From: Methylomicrobium sp051061015
GTDB lineage: Bacteria; Pseudomonadota; Gammaproteobacteria; Methylococcales; Methylomonadaceae
NCBI GenBank assembly: GCA_051061015.1
Contig: JBPFEG010000005.1
Coordinates: 124,001 to 188,000, forward strand
Direction of reading: 5' to 3'
Length of the DNA stretch: 64,000 nt
Below the pieces are notes generated by a model. That model ran no database searches. It was given only the letters and a program-made list of their open reading frames with translations, and was not told where the DNA came from. Below, piece by piece: positions 19,346 through 28,654 of this stretch; within the stretch, counting starts at the first letter, position 1, and each line of letters begins with the position of its first letter. The position numbers and the translations under genes were made by a program.

Positions 19346-19355
19346 TACGCCCGCT

Positions 19356-20666
19356 TCAATCGGCTTTAATTCGATATTCCGCAGAACGCGCATGCGCGGT
19401 CAGGCTTTCTCCACGCGCCAGGAGCGAGGCGATTTTGCCGAGTTCGCTGGAGCCTTGCGGCGAGCAGTTGATCAGGCTGGAGCGCTTCTGAAAGTCGTAG
19501 ACTCCGAGCGGCGATGAAAAGCGCGCAGTGCCGGAGGTCGGCAGCACGTGATTCGGGCCGGCGCAGTAGTCACCCAGCGCTTCGGCGGTGTGGCGGCCGA
19601 GGAAGATCGCGCCGGCATGGCGAATCTGTTCGCTTAATGCTTCCGGTTCCGCGACGGACAGTTCCAGATGCTCCGGTGCGATCCGGTTCGCGACTTCGGC
19701 GGCTTGCAGCAGGCTTTCGACTTTAATGAATGCGCCGCGTCCGGCGAGGGAGTCCTTGATGATCGCGGCGCGTTCCATCTCGGGCAGCAGTCTGTTGACG
19801 CTGTGTTCGACCGCATCGAGAAACGCCTGATCGTCGCTGATCAAAATCGCCTGCGCATTCTCGTCGTGTTCGGCCTGCGAAAACAGGTCCATCGCGATCC
19901 AGTCGGGATTGGTTTTGCCGTCGCAGATAACCAGAATTTCGGAGGGCCCTGCGATCATGTCGATGCCGACCTGGCCGAAAACCAGTTTTTTTGCGGTCGC
20001 TACATAGATATTGCCGGGGCCGACAATCTTCGCGACGGGCGGCACGGTCTTCGTGCCGTAGGCAAGGGCCGCGACCGCTTGCGCCCCGCCGATCGTGAAC
20101 ACCCGATCGACGCCCGCGATATAGGCCGCGGCCAGCACCAGCCGATTCAATTCGCCTTTAGGCGCCGGCACGACCATGATCAGTTCAGGGACGCCGGCGA
20201 CCTTGGCCGGGATCGCGTTCATCAAGACCGAGGAGGGATAAGCGGCCTTGCCGCCGGGCACGTACAGTCCGACTCGGTCGAGCGGGGTGATCTTCTGGCC
20301 GAGCACGGTGCCGTCCGCTTCGGTATAGCTCCAGGATTCGAGCTTCTGATGTTCGGCATAGGCGCGGATACGGTCGGCGGCGGTTTGCAACGCCTTGGAC
20401 TGATCCTCGGGTATTTCATCGAAAGCGGCTTTCAGTTGCGCCTTTTCCAGTTCCAGCTCGTCCGCATCGGTCAACGCGCGCTGGTCGAAACGATTGGTAT
20501 AGTCGATCAGTGCCTGATCGCCCAGTATGCGCACCTCGCTGATGATCTCGAGCACCCGTTGATGTATCGACAGGTCTTCACTTTCGTTCCAGGCGAGGAG
20601 CCGGTCCAGTTGGACGGTAAAGTCGGGTGATGACGCATCGAGGCGGGTCAGGGTTATTTCGGGCAT
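19356..20666 (-). CDS. hisD: histidinol dehydrogenase
   Basis: Last two steps of histidine synthesis: oxidises L-histidinol to L-histidine with two NAD+. 436 residues, standard length. Visible landmarks are GPGNIYVATAKK, AGPSEILVICD, the zinc-binding FSQAEHDENAQA segment and GPNHVLPTSGTARF. It follows hisG by four bases in the mla-murA-hisG-hisD series. The rest of the histidine pathway is not in the window. Confidence 0.96.
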   Translation of the reverse strand: MPEITLTRLDASSPDFTVQLDRLLAWNESEDLSIHQRVLEIISEVRILGDQALIDYTNRFDQRALTDADELELEKAQLKAAFDEIPEDQSKALQTAADRIRAYAEHQKLESWSYTEADGTVLGQKITPLDRVGLYVPGGKAAYPSSVLMNAIPAKVAGVPELIMVVPAPKGELNRLVLAAAYIAGVDRVFTIGGAQAVAALAYGTKTVPPVAKIVGPGNIYVATAKKLVFGQVGIDMIAGPSEILVICDGKTNPDWIAMDLFSQAEHDENAQAILISDDQAFLDAVEHSVNRLLPEMERAAIIKDSLAGRGAFIKVESLLQAAEVANRIAPEHLELSVAEPEALSEQIRHAGAIFLGRHTAEALGDYCAGPNHVLPTSGTARFSSPLGVYDFQKRSSLINCSPQGSSELGKIASLLARGESLTAHARSAEYRIKAD

Positions 20667-20670
20667 GGCG

Positions 20671-21300
20671 TTAAGCTTTTTGGGCTAATGTCGTTTCGAA
20701 TTGATTCAAGAGGTCTACGATCGGTCGGTTTTTCATTTTCATCGCTGCCTTGTTCACGACCAGGCGCGAGCTGATGTGCATGATCAGTTCGCGCGGTTCC
20801 AGGTCGTTCGCTTTCAGCGTGTTGCCGGTTTCGACCAGGTCGACGATGCAGTCGGCCAGGCCGACCAGCGGCGCCAGTTCCATCGAACCATACAGCTTGA
20901 TGATTTCGGCCTGGATGCCTTTGTTCGCGAAATAACGCTGGGCGATCTTCACGTATTTGGTTGCGACGCGAATCCGGCCGGACAGGGGCGGCGCGTCCTT
21001 GTGGGCCGCGGTCATCAGCCGGCAGCGCGCGATATTCAGATCGAGCGGCTCGTAAAGGCTCTCCGCGCCATGCTCAAGCAGCACGTCCTTGCCGGCGATG
21101 CCGAGGTCGGCCGCGCCGTATTCGACGAAGGTCGGCACATCGGTTGCGCGGATGATCACCAGTTGGACGTCTTCGCGCGTAGTTCTGAGGATCAGCTTGC
21201 GGCAGGTTTTCGGATCGTCGATCGGAGTAATGCCGGCGGCTTCGAGAAAAGGCAGCGCCTCCTCGAAAATCCGGCCTTTGGATACGGCTATCGTCAGCAT
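20671..21300 (-). CDS. hisG: ATP phosphoribosyltransferase, short form
   Basis: First step of histidine synthesis: couples ATP and PRPP. With 209 residues it is the short form, which lacks the C-terminal regulatory domain and in known cases needs the HisZ subunit. KGRIFEEALPFLE and the PRPP-binding loop DLVETGNTLKAN are evident. It lies nine bases after murA. A hisZ gene is not in this window and should be elsewhere in the genome. Confidence 0.95.
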   Translation of the reverse strand: MLTIAVSKGRIFEEALPFLEAAGITPIDDPKTCRKLILRTTREDVQLVIIRATDVPTFVEYGAADLGIAGKDVLLEHGAESLYEPLDLNIARCRLMTAAHKDAPPLSGRIRVATKYVKIAQRYFANKGIQAEIIKLYGSMELAPLVGLADCIVDLVETGNTLKANDLEPRELIMHISSRLVVNKAAMKMKNRPIVDLLNQFETTLAQKA

Positions 21301-21309
21301 CGGGCTACC

Positions 21310-22575
21310 TTAATTCGGAACGCGGCGGATCGTTGCACCGAGTTGCTGCAATTTCTCCTCGATATGATCGTAACCGCGGTCGATATGATAAATCCGGTCG
21401 ACGACCGTGCTGCCTTCGGCAGCCAGCGCCGCGATCACCAGGCTCGCCGAGGCGCGCAGGTCGGTCGCCATCACCGGGGCTGCGGTAATCTTGTCGACGC
21501 CGGTACAGATCGCGGTATTCGATTCCAGTTTGATATCGGAACCCATCCGCTGCAGTTCCTGCACATGCATGAAGCGGTTTTCGAATACGGTCTCGGTAAT
21601 AATGCCGACGCCTTCCGCGATCGTGTTCAGCGCGATGAACTGCGCCTGCATGTCGGTCGGGAACGCAGGATACGGCGCGGTGCGCACCGATACTGATTTC
21701 GGCCGTCTGCCGTGCATGTCGAGCTTGATCCAGTCTTGCCCGGAGGTGATTTCGGCCCCAGCTTCGGTCAGTTTCTCGAGTACCGCATCGAGAATGTCGG
21801 GGCGGGTATTTTTCAGTTTGACCGAGCCGCGCGTAATTGCGGCGGCCACCAGATAAGTGCCGGTTTCGATCCGGTCCGGCATGATGTTGTAATGTACATT
21901 TTCGGTGTCGAGTTTGTCGACGCCTTCGATCGTCAGCACATCGGTGCCGATGCCGGAAATTTTAGCGCCAAGTGCGTTCAGGAAATACGCGAGGTCGGTC
22001 ACTTCCGGTTCTTTCGCGACGTTTTCCATGATCGTGGTGCCTTCCGCAAGACAGGCCGCCATCATCAGGTTTTCGGTGCCGGTTACGGTGACCTGTTCGA
22101 GCACCAGACGGCAGCCTTTCAATCGCTCCGCCTGCGCTCGGATATAGCCGCCTTCAACCTTGATGTCTGCGCCCATCTTGATCAGGCCGTTCAGGTGGAT
22201 ATCGACCGGCCGGGTGCCGATCGCACAGCCGCCTGGCAGCGAGACGTGCGCTTCGCCGAAGCGCGCGAGCAAGGGGCCGAGTACCAGAATCGAAGCACGC
22301 ATGGTACGGACCAGTTCGTACGGCGCTTCATAGCTGTTTATGAAGCGGCTGTCGACTTCGATATTCATTTTTTCATCGACGAGCAGACGCACGCCTAATC
22401 GCCCCAACAGTTCCATCGTGGTGGTGATGTCGTGCAGGTGCGGAACATTGCCGATGGTGACCGGCGCCTCCGCGAGCAGGGTGGCGGCGAGAATCGGCAA
22501 TGCTGCATTCTTGGCGCCGGAAATACGCAATTCGCCGGCTAAGGGTTTGCCGCCGGTGATAATCAGTTTATCCAT
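21310..22575 (-). CDS. murA: UDP-N-acetylglucosamine 1-carboxyvinyltransferase MurA
   Basis: First committed step of peptidoglycan synthesis: adds enolpyruvate to UDP-GlcNAc. 421 residues, two inverse alpha/beta barrels. The catalytic cysteine that fosfomycin attacks is present at C117 (PGGCAIGTRPVD). Linkage to the Mla genes upstream and hisG/hisD downstream is common in gammaproteobacteria. The small ibaG/bolA-like gene often found between mlaB and murA is absent; only 47 bases separate them. Confidence 0.97.
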   Translation of the reverse strand: MDKLIITGGKPLAGELRISGAKNAALPILAATLLAEAPVTIGNVPHLHDITTTMELLGRLGVRLLVDEKMNIEVDSRFINSYEAPYELVRTMRASILVLGPLLARFGEAHVSLPGGCAIGTRPVDIHLNGLIKMGADIKVEGGYIRAQAERLKGCRLVLEQVTVTGTENLMMAACLAEGTTIMENVAKEPEVTDLAYFLNALGAKISGIGTDVLTIEGVDKLDTENVHYNIMPDRIETGTYLVAAAITRGSVKLKNTRPDILDAVLEKLTEAGAEITSGQDWIKLDMHGRRPKSVSVRTAPYPAFPTDMQAQFIALNTIAEGVGIITETVFENRFMHVQELQRMGSDIKLESNTAICTGVDKITAAPVMATDLRASASLVIAALAAEGSTVVDRIYHIDRGYDHIEEKLQQLGATIRRVPN

Positions 22576-22622
22576 AGCAGATTTTTAAATTATTAATCGA
22601 TGAGAAAGAAATTGGCGCCGTT

Positions 22623-22934
22623 TCATTCGATAAGGCCGCCAAAATGCGCATCCTTATCGAAGCCGCTCAGTCTGGCCAGGCTCAGCAATTGTTTCGGTAC
22701 ATTGCTGAAGCGGAGCAAGGCTCGTTTGGCACGGCAGTATTTGATCCATTCTATCATCAGCGCCAGTCCGGCGCTGTCGGTGTTCCTGACCTGGCCGAGG
22801 TCGATCGTGATCTCTTTTTGGGTGGTCAAAAAATTCAGCGATTTGACCGTGCGTTTATTGATCGTCGCGAAGGTCAGATCGCCATCGACAAGAAAATGCC
22901 CTGCACCTTTGTCGATGATATTCAGTCGGCTCAT
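22623..22934 (-). CDS. mlaB: STAS-domain protein MlaB
   Basis: Cytoplasmic STAS protein that binds the MlaF ATPase and supports MlaFEDB complex assembly. 103 residues, one STAS fold, with the conserved RNTDSAGLALM segment. Its ATG overlaps the mlaD stop by four bases (ATGA). In E. coli mlaC lies between mlaD and mlaB, and here it is missing from that slot. Confidence 0.88.
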   Translation of the reverse strand: MSRLNIIDKGAGHFLVDGDLTFATINKRTVKSLNFLTTQKEITIDLGQVRNTDSAGLALMIEWIKYCRAKRALLRFSNVPKQLLSLARLSGFDKDAHFGGLIE

Positions 22935-23404
22935 TTCTTGGCCTTTTCTTCGGCCGATTTAAACAGAAACTGGCCGATCGCTTTTTCGAGAATGATTGCC
23001 GACTGGGTGATTTCGATCTTGCCGCCGTCCTGCAAATATTCGTCGGAACCGCCTGGCTCCAGGTTCACGTATTGCTCTCCCAAAAGCCCTGCGGTAAACA
23101 CGCTGGCGGTGGTGTCGGAAGGCAATGTCTTGTATTGCGAATAAATCGCCATTTCGACGACCGACTGGTAAGTCTTCGGATCGAAATTGATCGCTTTAAC
23201 CTGTCCGATCTTGACGCCTGCAGCCGATACCGGCGACTTGATTTTCAGACCGCCCGAATTCTCGAAGCTCGCGGTGACTGTGTAGGTGTCTTGCTCGACA
23301 AAAGAGCTTAAATTGCTGACTTGCATAGCCAGGAAGAACAAGCCGGCAATACCGGCGGCGACAAAAAGCCCAACCAGCGTATCCTGGGTGTTGCTGTGCT
23401 GCAT
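22931..23404 (-). CDS. mlaD: MCE-domain lipid-binding protein MlaD
   Basis: Inner-membrane anchored, periplasmic MCE protein that forms the hexameric ring of the MlaFEDB phospholipid transporter. 157 residues: N-terminal membrane helix (about 11-28), one MCE domain (about 38-115), and a C-terminal hydrophobic segment with a Lys-rich tail. I start at ATG 23404, one base after the mlaE stop and with GGAGA ten bases before; a TTG five codons upstream overlaps mlaE. Confidence 0.92.
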   Translation of the reverse strand: MQHSNTQDTLVGLFVAAGIAGLFFLAMQVSNLSSFVEQDTYTVTASFENSGGLKIKSPVSAAGVKIGQVKAINFDPKTYQSVVEMAIYSQYKTLPSDTTASVFTAGLLGEQYVNLEPGGSDEYLQDGGKIEITQSAIILEKAIGQFLFKSAEEKAKK

Positions 23405-23405
23405 G

Positions 23406-24188
23406 TTAATCGTCTCCAAACATGAGTGCGGTCAGGATGAAATCGAGACCTAAAATACTGAAAGCCGAGTTGACGACGGTGCGCGTGGTCGCGCGGCTGA
23501 CGCCTTCGGAGGTCGGCACCGTATCGTAGCCTTCGAACAGGGCGATCCAGGTCGTCACGAAACCGAAGACGACGCTTTTGATGAAACCGTTCACGATGTC
23601 GTCCTCGAAATCGATATTGGCCTGCATTTGCGACCAGTAAGCGCCGTCATCGACGCCGAGCAGTCCGGTGCCGACCAGCTCACCGCCGATCACACCGACC
23701 GCGCTGAACAGGGCGGCCAACAGCGGCATCGCAAGGAAGCCGGCCAGAAAGCGCGGCGTGATGATTCGCTTGATCGGGTCGACTGCCATCATTTCCATTC
23801 CCGACAGCTGTTCGGTTGCTTTCATCAAGCCGATCTCGGCTGTTAACGCGGAGCCCGCACGGCCGGCGAACAACAGCGCAGTGACGACCGGTCCGAGTTC
23901 CCTGACCAGCGAAGCCGCGACCATCAGGCCCAAGGTTTCTTCCGCACCGAAATCGGACAGAATATAATAGCCTTGCAGGCCAAGCACCATCCCGACGAAC
24001 AGCCCCGAGATCACAATGATCAGGAACGAGAGCACGCCTACGAAATAGATCTGGTTGATCACCAGGCGCGGGCGCGGGATGATCTCGATAATGCCGGTCA
24101 GCGTTTCGATCAGAAAATACGAGCCCCGTCCCAGCTTGGTGAAGCTGGTCGTGGTCGTCTTGCCTAAAAAGTTCAGAAATCTAGTCAT
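23406..24188 (-). CDS. mlaE: ABC transporter permease MlaE
   Basis: Permease of the phospholipid transporter that maintains outer-membrane lipid asymmetry. 260 residues of the MlaE/YrbE family with about five membrane segments. Conserved stretches include GMVLGLQGYYIL, SLVRELGPVVTALLFAGRAGSA and AEIGLMKATEQ. It lies ten bases after mlaF. Confidence 0.95.
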   Translation of the reverse strand: MTRFLNFLGKTTTTSFTKLGRGSYFLIETLTGIIEIIPRPRLVINQIYFVGVLSFLIIVISGLFVGMVLGLQGYYILSDFGAEETLGLMVAASLVRELGPVVTALLFAGRAGSALTAEIGLMKATEQLSGMEMMAVDPIKRIITPRFLAGFLAMPLLAALFSAVGVIGGELVGTGLLGVDDGAYWSQMQANIDFEDDIVNGFIKSVVFGFVTTWIALFEGYDTVPTSEGVSRATTRTVVNSAFSILGLDFILTALMFGDD

Positions 24189-24198
24189 CGTCCGGGTA

Positions 24199-25026
24199 TC
24201 AGTACCGCCGCCCTGTCGAGATCAGGTCGTCGAAATAATCTTTGGCTGGGTAATGAAAATGTACCGGGCCGTCCGCCGCGCCGGTCATGAACTGCTGTAC
24301 CCACTCGGACGGGGATTGCCGGATTTCTTCCGGCGTCCCATGGCCTGCAATTCTGCCGTCCGAAATCAGGTAGATGTAATCCGCGATCGCCATCGTTTCC
24401 TGCACGTCGTGGGAGACGATGATGCTGGTCAGGCCGAGGGTCGTATTCAACGATTTGATCAGATGTACCAGTGCGCCCATCGAGATCGGGTCCTGCCCGG
24501 TAAACGGTTCGTCATACATGATCATCATCGGATCGAGCGCAATCGCGCGCGCCAGCGCAATCCGCCGCGCCATCCCGCCGGACAGCTCGTTCGGCATCAG
24601 ATCGCGGGCGCCGCGCAGGCCGACCGCATGCAGTTTCATCAAAACCAGAGTGCGGATCATCGATTCGGGCAGATGCGTATGCTCCCGCAATGGAAACGCG
24701 ACATTGTCGTAAACGTTCATGTCGGTCAGCAGGGCGCCGCTTTGAAACAGCATGCCGATGCGTTTCCTGAGATTGTACAATTCCGCCCGCCGCAGTTGAT
24801 GCACATTCTGGCCGTCGACATGGATCGCGCCTGCGGCAGGAGTCAACTGGCCGCCGATCAGTTTCAGCAGGGTGGTTTTGCCGGTGCCGCTGGGCCCCAT
24901 GATCGCGGTGACTTTCCCGCGTTCAATCGACAGCGAAACGTCGTCGAAAATTTTTTTCTCGCCGCGCGAAAACGAGAGATTGCGCACACTGACCAGATTG
25001 TCTTGTTGTTTTACGCGGTTTTCCAT
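24199..25026 (-). CDS. mlaF: phospholipid transporter ATPase MlaF
   Basis: ATP-binding subunit of the MlaFEDB transporter on the cytoplasmic face. 275 residues with Walker A GPSGTGKTT (44-52), signature LSGGMARR, and Walker B MIMYDEP. First gene of the minus-strand series, starting 295 bases from the divergent kdsD. Confidence 0.95.
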   Translation of the reverse strand: MENRVKQQDNLVSVRNLSFSRGEKKIFDDVSLSIERGKVTAIMGPSGTGKTTLLKLIGGQLTPAAGAIHVDGQNVHQLRRAELYNLRKRIGMLFQSGALLTDMNVYDNVAFPLREHTHLPESMIRTLVLMKLHAVGLRGARDLMPNELSGGMARRIALARAIALDPMMIMYDEPFTGQDPISMGALVHLIKSLNTTLGLTSIIVSHDVQETMAIADYIYLISDGRIAGHGTPEEIRQSPSEWVQQFMTGAADGPVHFHYPAKDYFDDLISTGRRY

Positions 25027-25321
25027 GCGCAGCTTCGGTTTGGGAACTGTAATATGAACCCTCTATTGTCACTGAATAACTTCTATAAAGTCAATAAATT
25101 ATAAAGCTTTTGGCAGTAATGTAAGGATATTGGCTGGCCTGGCGGGTTTGCACATATCGGTGCCCGTTTCACAATCAAATACATGCCGGACGGGGCTCGC
25201 CAATTTTAACTGTTTACCTATAGACCATTACCGGTCTAGTCATGGCATAATGTGCGCTTTTAATGTTTAACCGGCGCTTGTTAATGATTTTAATGCTGCG
25301 GCTAGGCCGCCGTCCCTGCTG
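25027..25321. promoter_or_regulatory. divergent intergenic region mlaF/kdsD
   Basis: Holds the promoters of two opposed operons. A short inverted repeat TAGACC (25221-25226) and GGTCTA (25233-25238) lies in it. Neither promoter could be placed with confidence. Confidence 0.4.
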
Positions 25322-26299
25322 ATGATGCTGCATGATCAAGAGCTGCGCACGTTGGCGTTGGCAGTGATTCAGGTGGAGGCGCAGGCCGTTGCGGCGCTGG
25401 CCGAACGTATCGACGATCATTTCACGGCAGCCTGCCGGTTGATGTTTGCCTGTTCCGGCCGGGTGGTCGTGACGGGGATGGGAAAATCCGGACATATCGC
25501 CGGTAAAATTGCCGCGACGCTGGCCAGCACCGGCACGCCGGCGTTTTTTGTGCACCCGGGCGAAGCCAGCCATGGCGATCTCGGGATGATCACCAAGCAG
25601 GATGTCGTGCTGGTGTTGTCCAATTCCGGCGAAACTGAGGAAGTGTTGACGATCCTGCCGATCATCAAACGCCTGGGTGTGCCGCTGATCGCGATGACCG
25701 GGAATCCGGAATCGACCTTGGGTATGCTGGCGACCGTGCACATTCATGTCGGTGTCGCTCAGGAAGCCTGCCCGCTCGGTCTGGCGCCGACGTCGAGCAC
25801 AACCGCCGCGCTGGCGATGGGCGATGCGCTCGCGGTCTCGCTGCTTGAGGCGCGCGGTTTCACACGCGACGATTTTGCGCTGTCACATCCGGGCGGGAGC
25901 CTCGGCAAACGCCTGTTGCTCCGGGTCAGCGATATCATGCATACCGGCGTCGAGATGCCGGCGGTACGGGAAACCGCATTGATCAGCGAAGCGCTGCTCG
26001 AAATGACCGAAAAAAAACTGGGGATGACCGCGATCGTCGATACTGACAACAAGGTCGCGGGCATTTTTACCGACGGCGATTTACGGCGCATGCTCGGCAG
26101 AAATCTGGATATTCATAAAACCCGGATCGCCGACGTGATGACCGCTCCTTGCAAGACGATCGGCAGCGACACGATGGCGGCCGAAGCGATGCAGATCATG
26201 GAACAAAAACGCATCAATGCCTTGATCGTGACCGATGCGGAACAGCGCGCAGTCGGCGCGTTGAACATGCACGACCTGATCCGGGCCGGCATCGTCTAG
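25322..26299 (+). CDS. kdsD: D-arabinose 5-phosphate isomerase
   Basis: Converts ribulose 5-phosphate to arabinose 5-phosphate, first step of Kdo synthesis for LPS. 325 residues: SIS sugar-isomerase domain (about 35-185, with VTGMGKSGHIAGKIAATLASTG-type loop) and two CBS domains (about 200-325). kdsC follows eight bases later. Confidence 0.96.
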   Translation: MMLHDQELRTLALAVIQVEAQAVAALAERIDDHFTAACRLMFACSGRVVVTGMGKSGHIAGKIAATLASTGTPAFFVHPGEASHGDLGMITKQDVVLVLSNSGETEEVLTILPIIKRLGVPLIAMTGNPESTLGMLATVHIHVGVAQEACPLGLAPTSSTTAALAMGDALAVSLLEARGFTRDDFALSHPGGSLGKRLLLRVSDIMHTGVEMPAVRETALISEALLEMTEKKLGMTAIVDTDNKVAGIFTDGDLRRMLGRNLDIHKTRIADVMTAPCKTIGSDTMAAEAMQIMEQKRINALIVTDAEQRAVGALNMHDLIRAGIV

Positions 26300-26307
26300 G
26301 GAACCCC

Positions 26308-26832
26308 ATGCAAACAGTGATTGAAAAGGCCAGAAAGATCAAATTATTGGTGCTCGACGTCGACGGTGTATTGACCGACGGGCGGCTGTTATTCGATTTT
26401 TTCGGCAACGAATACAAGTTTTTTCATGCCCGTGACGGCCATGGCATCAAGCTGCTCAAACGCACCGGCGTGGACATCGCGATCATTTCCGGACGCAAGT
26501 CCAAATCGGTCGCGATCCGAATGAAGATGCTTGGCATCGAATACGTCTATCAGGGGCACGAAAACAAACGCCAGGCATTCGAAGAATTGCTCGGCAAAAC
26601 CGGCCGTACGCCTGAACAGACCGCTTATGTCGGCGATGATTTGCTGGATTTGCCGTTGATGATCAGAGCCGGCCTAGCGGTCGCTGTGGATGATGCGCAT
26701 CCGGACGTGAAGGCGCGTGCGCACTGGAGCACGACACTTTCGGGGGGCCGCGGGGCGGTCCGGGAAGTCTGCGATCTGATCATGCAGGCGCAGGGCAATT
26801 ACCAAGCGATTTTGGACAGTTACCTGCAATGA
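26308..26832 (+). CDS. kdsC: 3-deoxy-D-manno-octulosonate-8-phosphate phosphatase
   Basis: HAD-family phosphatase that dephosphorylates Kdo 8-phosphate. The nucleophile motif is LDVDGVLTDG with D17 and D19; the later metal motif is GDDLLDLP. It is 174 residues and cap-less, as expected of the tetrameric KdsC type. I start at ATG 26308; an open frame upstream overlaps kdsD. kdsA and kdsB are not in this window. Confidence 0.96.
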   Translation: MQTVIEKARKIKLLVLDVDGVLTDGRLLFDFFGNEYKFFHARDGHGIKLLKRTGVDIAIISGRKSKSVAIRMKMLGIEYVYQGHENKRQAFEELLGKTGRTPEQTAYVGDDLLDLPLMIRAGLAVAVDDAHPDVKARAHWSTTLSGGRGAVREVCDLIMQAQGNYQAILDSYLQ

Positions 26833-27395
26833 GGGTGCGCCATTTACGCATCCATGCCTATCTGGGCGTGCTCGCCCTGTTGAGCTGGGGACTACTCAAA
26901 CTGACCGTGACCGAGGAAGGCAGTCTGCTGGTGGTGCCACCGCACAGCCCGGATTATTTCAGCATCGGCTACCGCAAATGGGAGATGGGCAATAATGGCC
27001 TTTTGAAAACCCAATTGACCGCCGACCGCATGACTCATTACAGCGATGACGGCACCACGCATTTGGACAAACCCTTGATGTTTTTCCATAATGAAGCGGC
27101 GCCTCCCTGGGTAATCAATGCGGAAGCGGGAATTTTGTCCGCTGACGGCAAAAATTTGCAATTGAACGGCAAGGTCAGGGTTGAACGGGCGGAGGGCAAA
27201 GACGTGAAGCCGTTGATCATCAATACCTCGAATGCCCGAGTCAAACCCGAGACTCATTACGCGGAGACCGATGAATGGGCCGAATTGATTAGCCCCCCCA
27301 ACCGTACCGTCGGCGTCGGCATGAAACTGGTATTCGAGCAGCCGGTGCATCTGCAATTGCTGTCGAAAGTGCAGGGAAAATATGAAACCAAATAA
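26829..27395 (+). CDS. lptC: LPS export protein LptC
   Basis: Single-pass inner-membrane protein that receives LPS from LptB2FG and passes it to LptA. 188 residues with one N-terminal membrane helix (about 10-28) and a periplasmic beta-jellyroll. It overlaps the kdsC stop by four bases and lptA by fourteen, so the set is coupled. Confidence 0.92.
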   Translation: MRVRHLRIHAYLGVLALLSWGLLKLTVTEEGSLLVVPPHSPDYFSIGYRKWEMGNNGLLKTQLTADRMTHYSDDGTTHLDKPLMFFHNEAAPPWVINAEAGILSADGKNLQLNGKVRVERAEGKDVKPLIINTSNARVKPETHYAETDEWAELISPPNRTVGVGMKLVFEQPVHLQLLSKVQGKYETK

Positions 27396-27894
27396 ACTTT
27401 GTGGCTATTTAAGTTTTTGTCTAATGCTGTCCGGCTTTTACGGCACGGCCGCGCATGCATTGGCGACCGACGCCGAACAGCCGATCACGATCGATTCGAA
27501 TACCGCAACCTATGACGACAAGTCCGCGGTCAGCATTTATACCGGCGATGTGATTTCCATCCAGGGCAGCATCAAGGTCAACTCGGACAAGTTGGTCGTA
27601 CATTTTGTCGACGGCGATGCGGAAAAACTGGTGTTTACCGGCAATCCTGCCCATTTCAAGCAAACGCCGAGCCCCGGCAAGGAAGACATCATTGGCGATG
27701 CACTGATCGGCGAGTATTACCCGAAGAAGAACCTGCTGATCCTGAAGAACAATGCCACGGTCAAACAAGGCAACGGTACTTACAAGAGCGATTATATCGA
27801 ATACGATATCAATACCTCGCTGGTCAAGGCCGGTGACACATCGACCGACTCCAAGCGGGTGCGTGTGACTCTGCAACCGAAAGCGAAAAAATAA
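27382..27894 (+). CDS. lptA: LPS transport periplasmic protein LptA
   Basis: Periplasmic bridge that carries LPS between LptC and LptD. 170 residues: signal peptide (about 1-27, cleaving near AHA), then an OstA-like jellyroll with the family start PITIDSNTATYDD and a Lys-rich end. It sits between lptC and lptB. Confidence 0.94.
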   Translation: MKPNKLCGYLSFCLMLSGFYGTAAHALATDAEQPITIDSNTATYDDKSAVSIYTGDVISIQGSIKVNSDKLVVHFVDGDAEKLVFTGNPAHFKQTPSPGKEDIIGDALIGEYYPKKNLLILKNNATVKQGNGTYKSDYIEYDINTSLVKAGDTSTDSKRVRVTLQPKAKK

Positions 27895-27900
27895 ACCTCG

Positions 27901-28626
27901 ATGACCCGACTCAACGCTAATCAACTGATCAAAAATTACAATCAGCGCCATGTCGTGAAAGGTGTCTCGCTTGAGGTGAATACCGGCGAAATTGTCGGCC
28001 TGTTGGGGCCGAACGGCGCCGGCAAAACGACCAGCTTCTACATGATGGTCGGCCTGGTCAAGGCCGATGGAGGAGAAATTACGCTTGACTCACTGGATAT
28101 TACCCATTATCCGATGCATCTGCGCGCTCAGTTGGGCATCGGTTACCTGCCGCAGGAGCCGTCCATTTTCCGTAAACTCAGCGTCGCGGACAATATCCGC
28201 GCGGTGCTGGAGCTGCGCGGCGACCTGAGCCGCGGGCAAATCAATCTGGCGATCGAGGATCTGCTGGAGGAATTGCATATTCCGCATCTTCGCAAACAGA
28301 TGGCGGTCAGCCTCTCGGGCGGCGAACGGAGGCGTCTCGAAATTGCGAGGGCGCTGGGCAGCAACCCCCGCTTCATTCTGCTCGACGAACCCTTTGCCGG
28401 CGTTGATCCGATCTCGGTCGAAGATATTAAAAATATCATCATCCACCTGAAAGAGCGTGGTATCGGCATCCTGATAACCGAGCACAATGTCCGGGAAACG
28501 CTGGGTATTTGCGACAGGGCGTATATACTTAACGATGGCAGGGTCATCGCCGAAGGCGGGGCCGGTGCGATCGTCGCCAATGAAGAAGTGCGCAAAGTGT
28601 ATCTGGGCGATAAGTTCAGTCTTTAA
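27901..28626 (+). CDS. lptB: LPS export ABC transporter ATPase LptB
   Basis: Powers LPS extraction from the inner membrane together with LptF and LptG, which are not in this window. 241 residues: Walker A GPNGAGKTT (36-44), signature LSGGERRR, Walker B FILLDEPFAGVDP. It starts six bases after lptA and lies immediately before rpoN, the usual order. Confidence 0.97.
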   Translation: MTRLNANQLIKNYNQRHVVKGVSLEVNTGEIVGLLGPNGAGKTTSFYMMVGLVKADGGEITLDSLDITHYPMHLRAQLGIGYLPQEPSIFRKLSVADNIRAVLELRGDLSRGQINLAIEDLLEELHIPHLRKQMAVSLSGGERRRLEIARALGSNPRFILLDEPFAGVDPISVEDIKNIIIHLKERGIGILITEHNVRETLGICDRAYILNDGRVIAEGGAGAIVANEEVRKVYLGDKFSL

Positions 28627-28654
28627 ATCCGAACGCTTACCAAATCTTATCCCC

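Noticed and set aside
28487..28654. Longer rpoN frame starting inside lptB
   Set aside because: The sigma-54 family starts at MKQSLHFKLGQQ, which follows the lptB stop.
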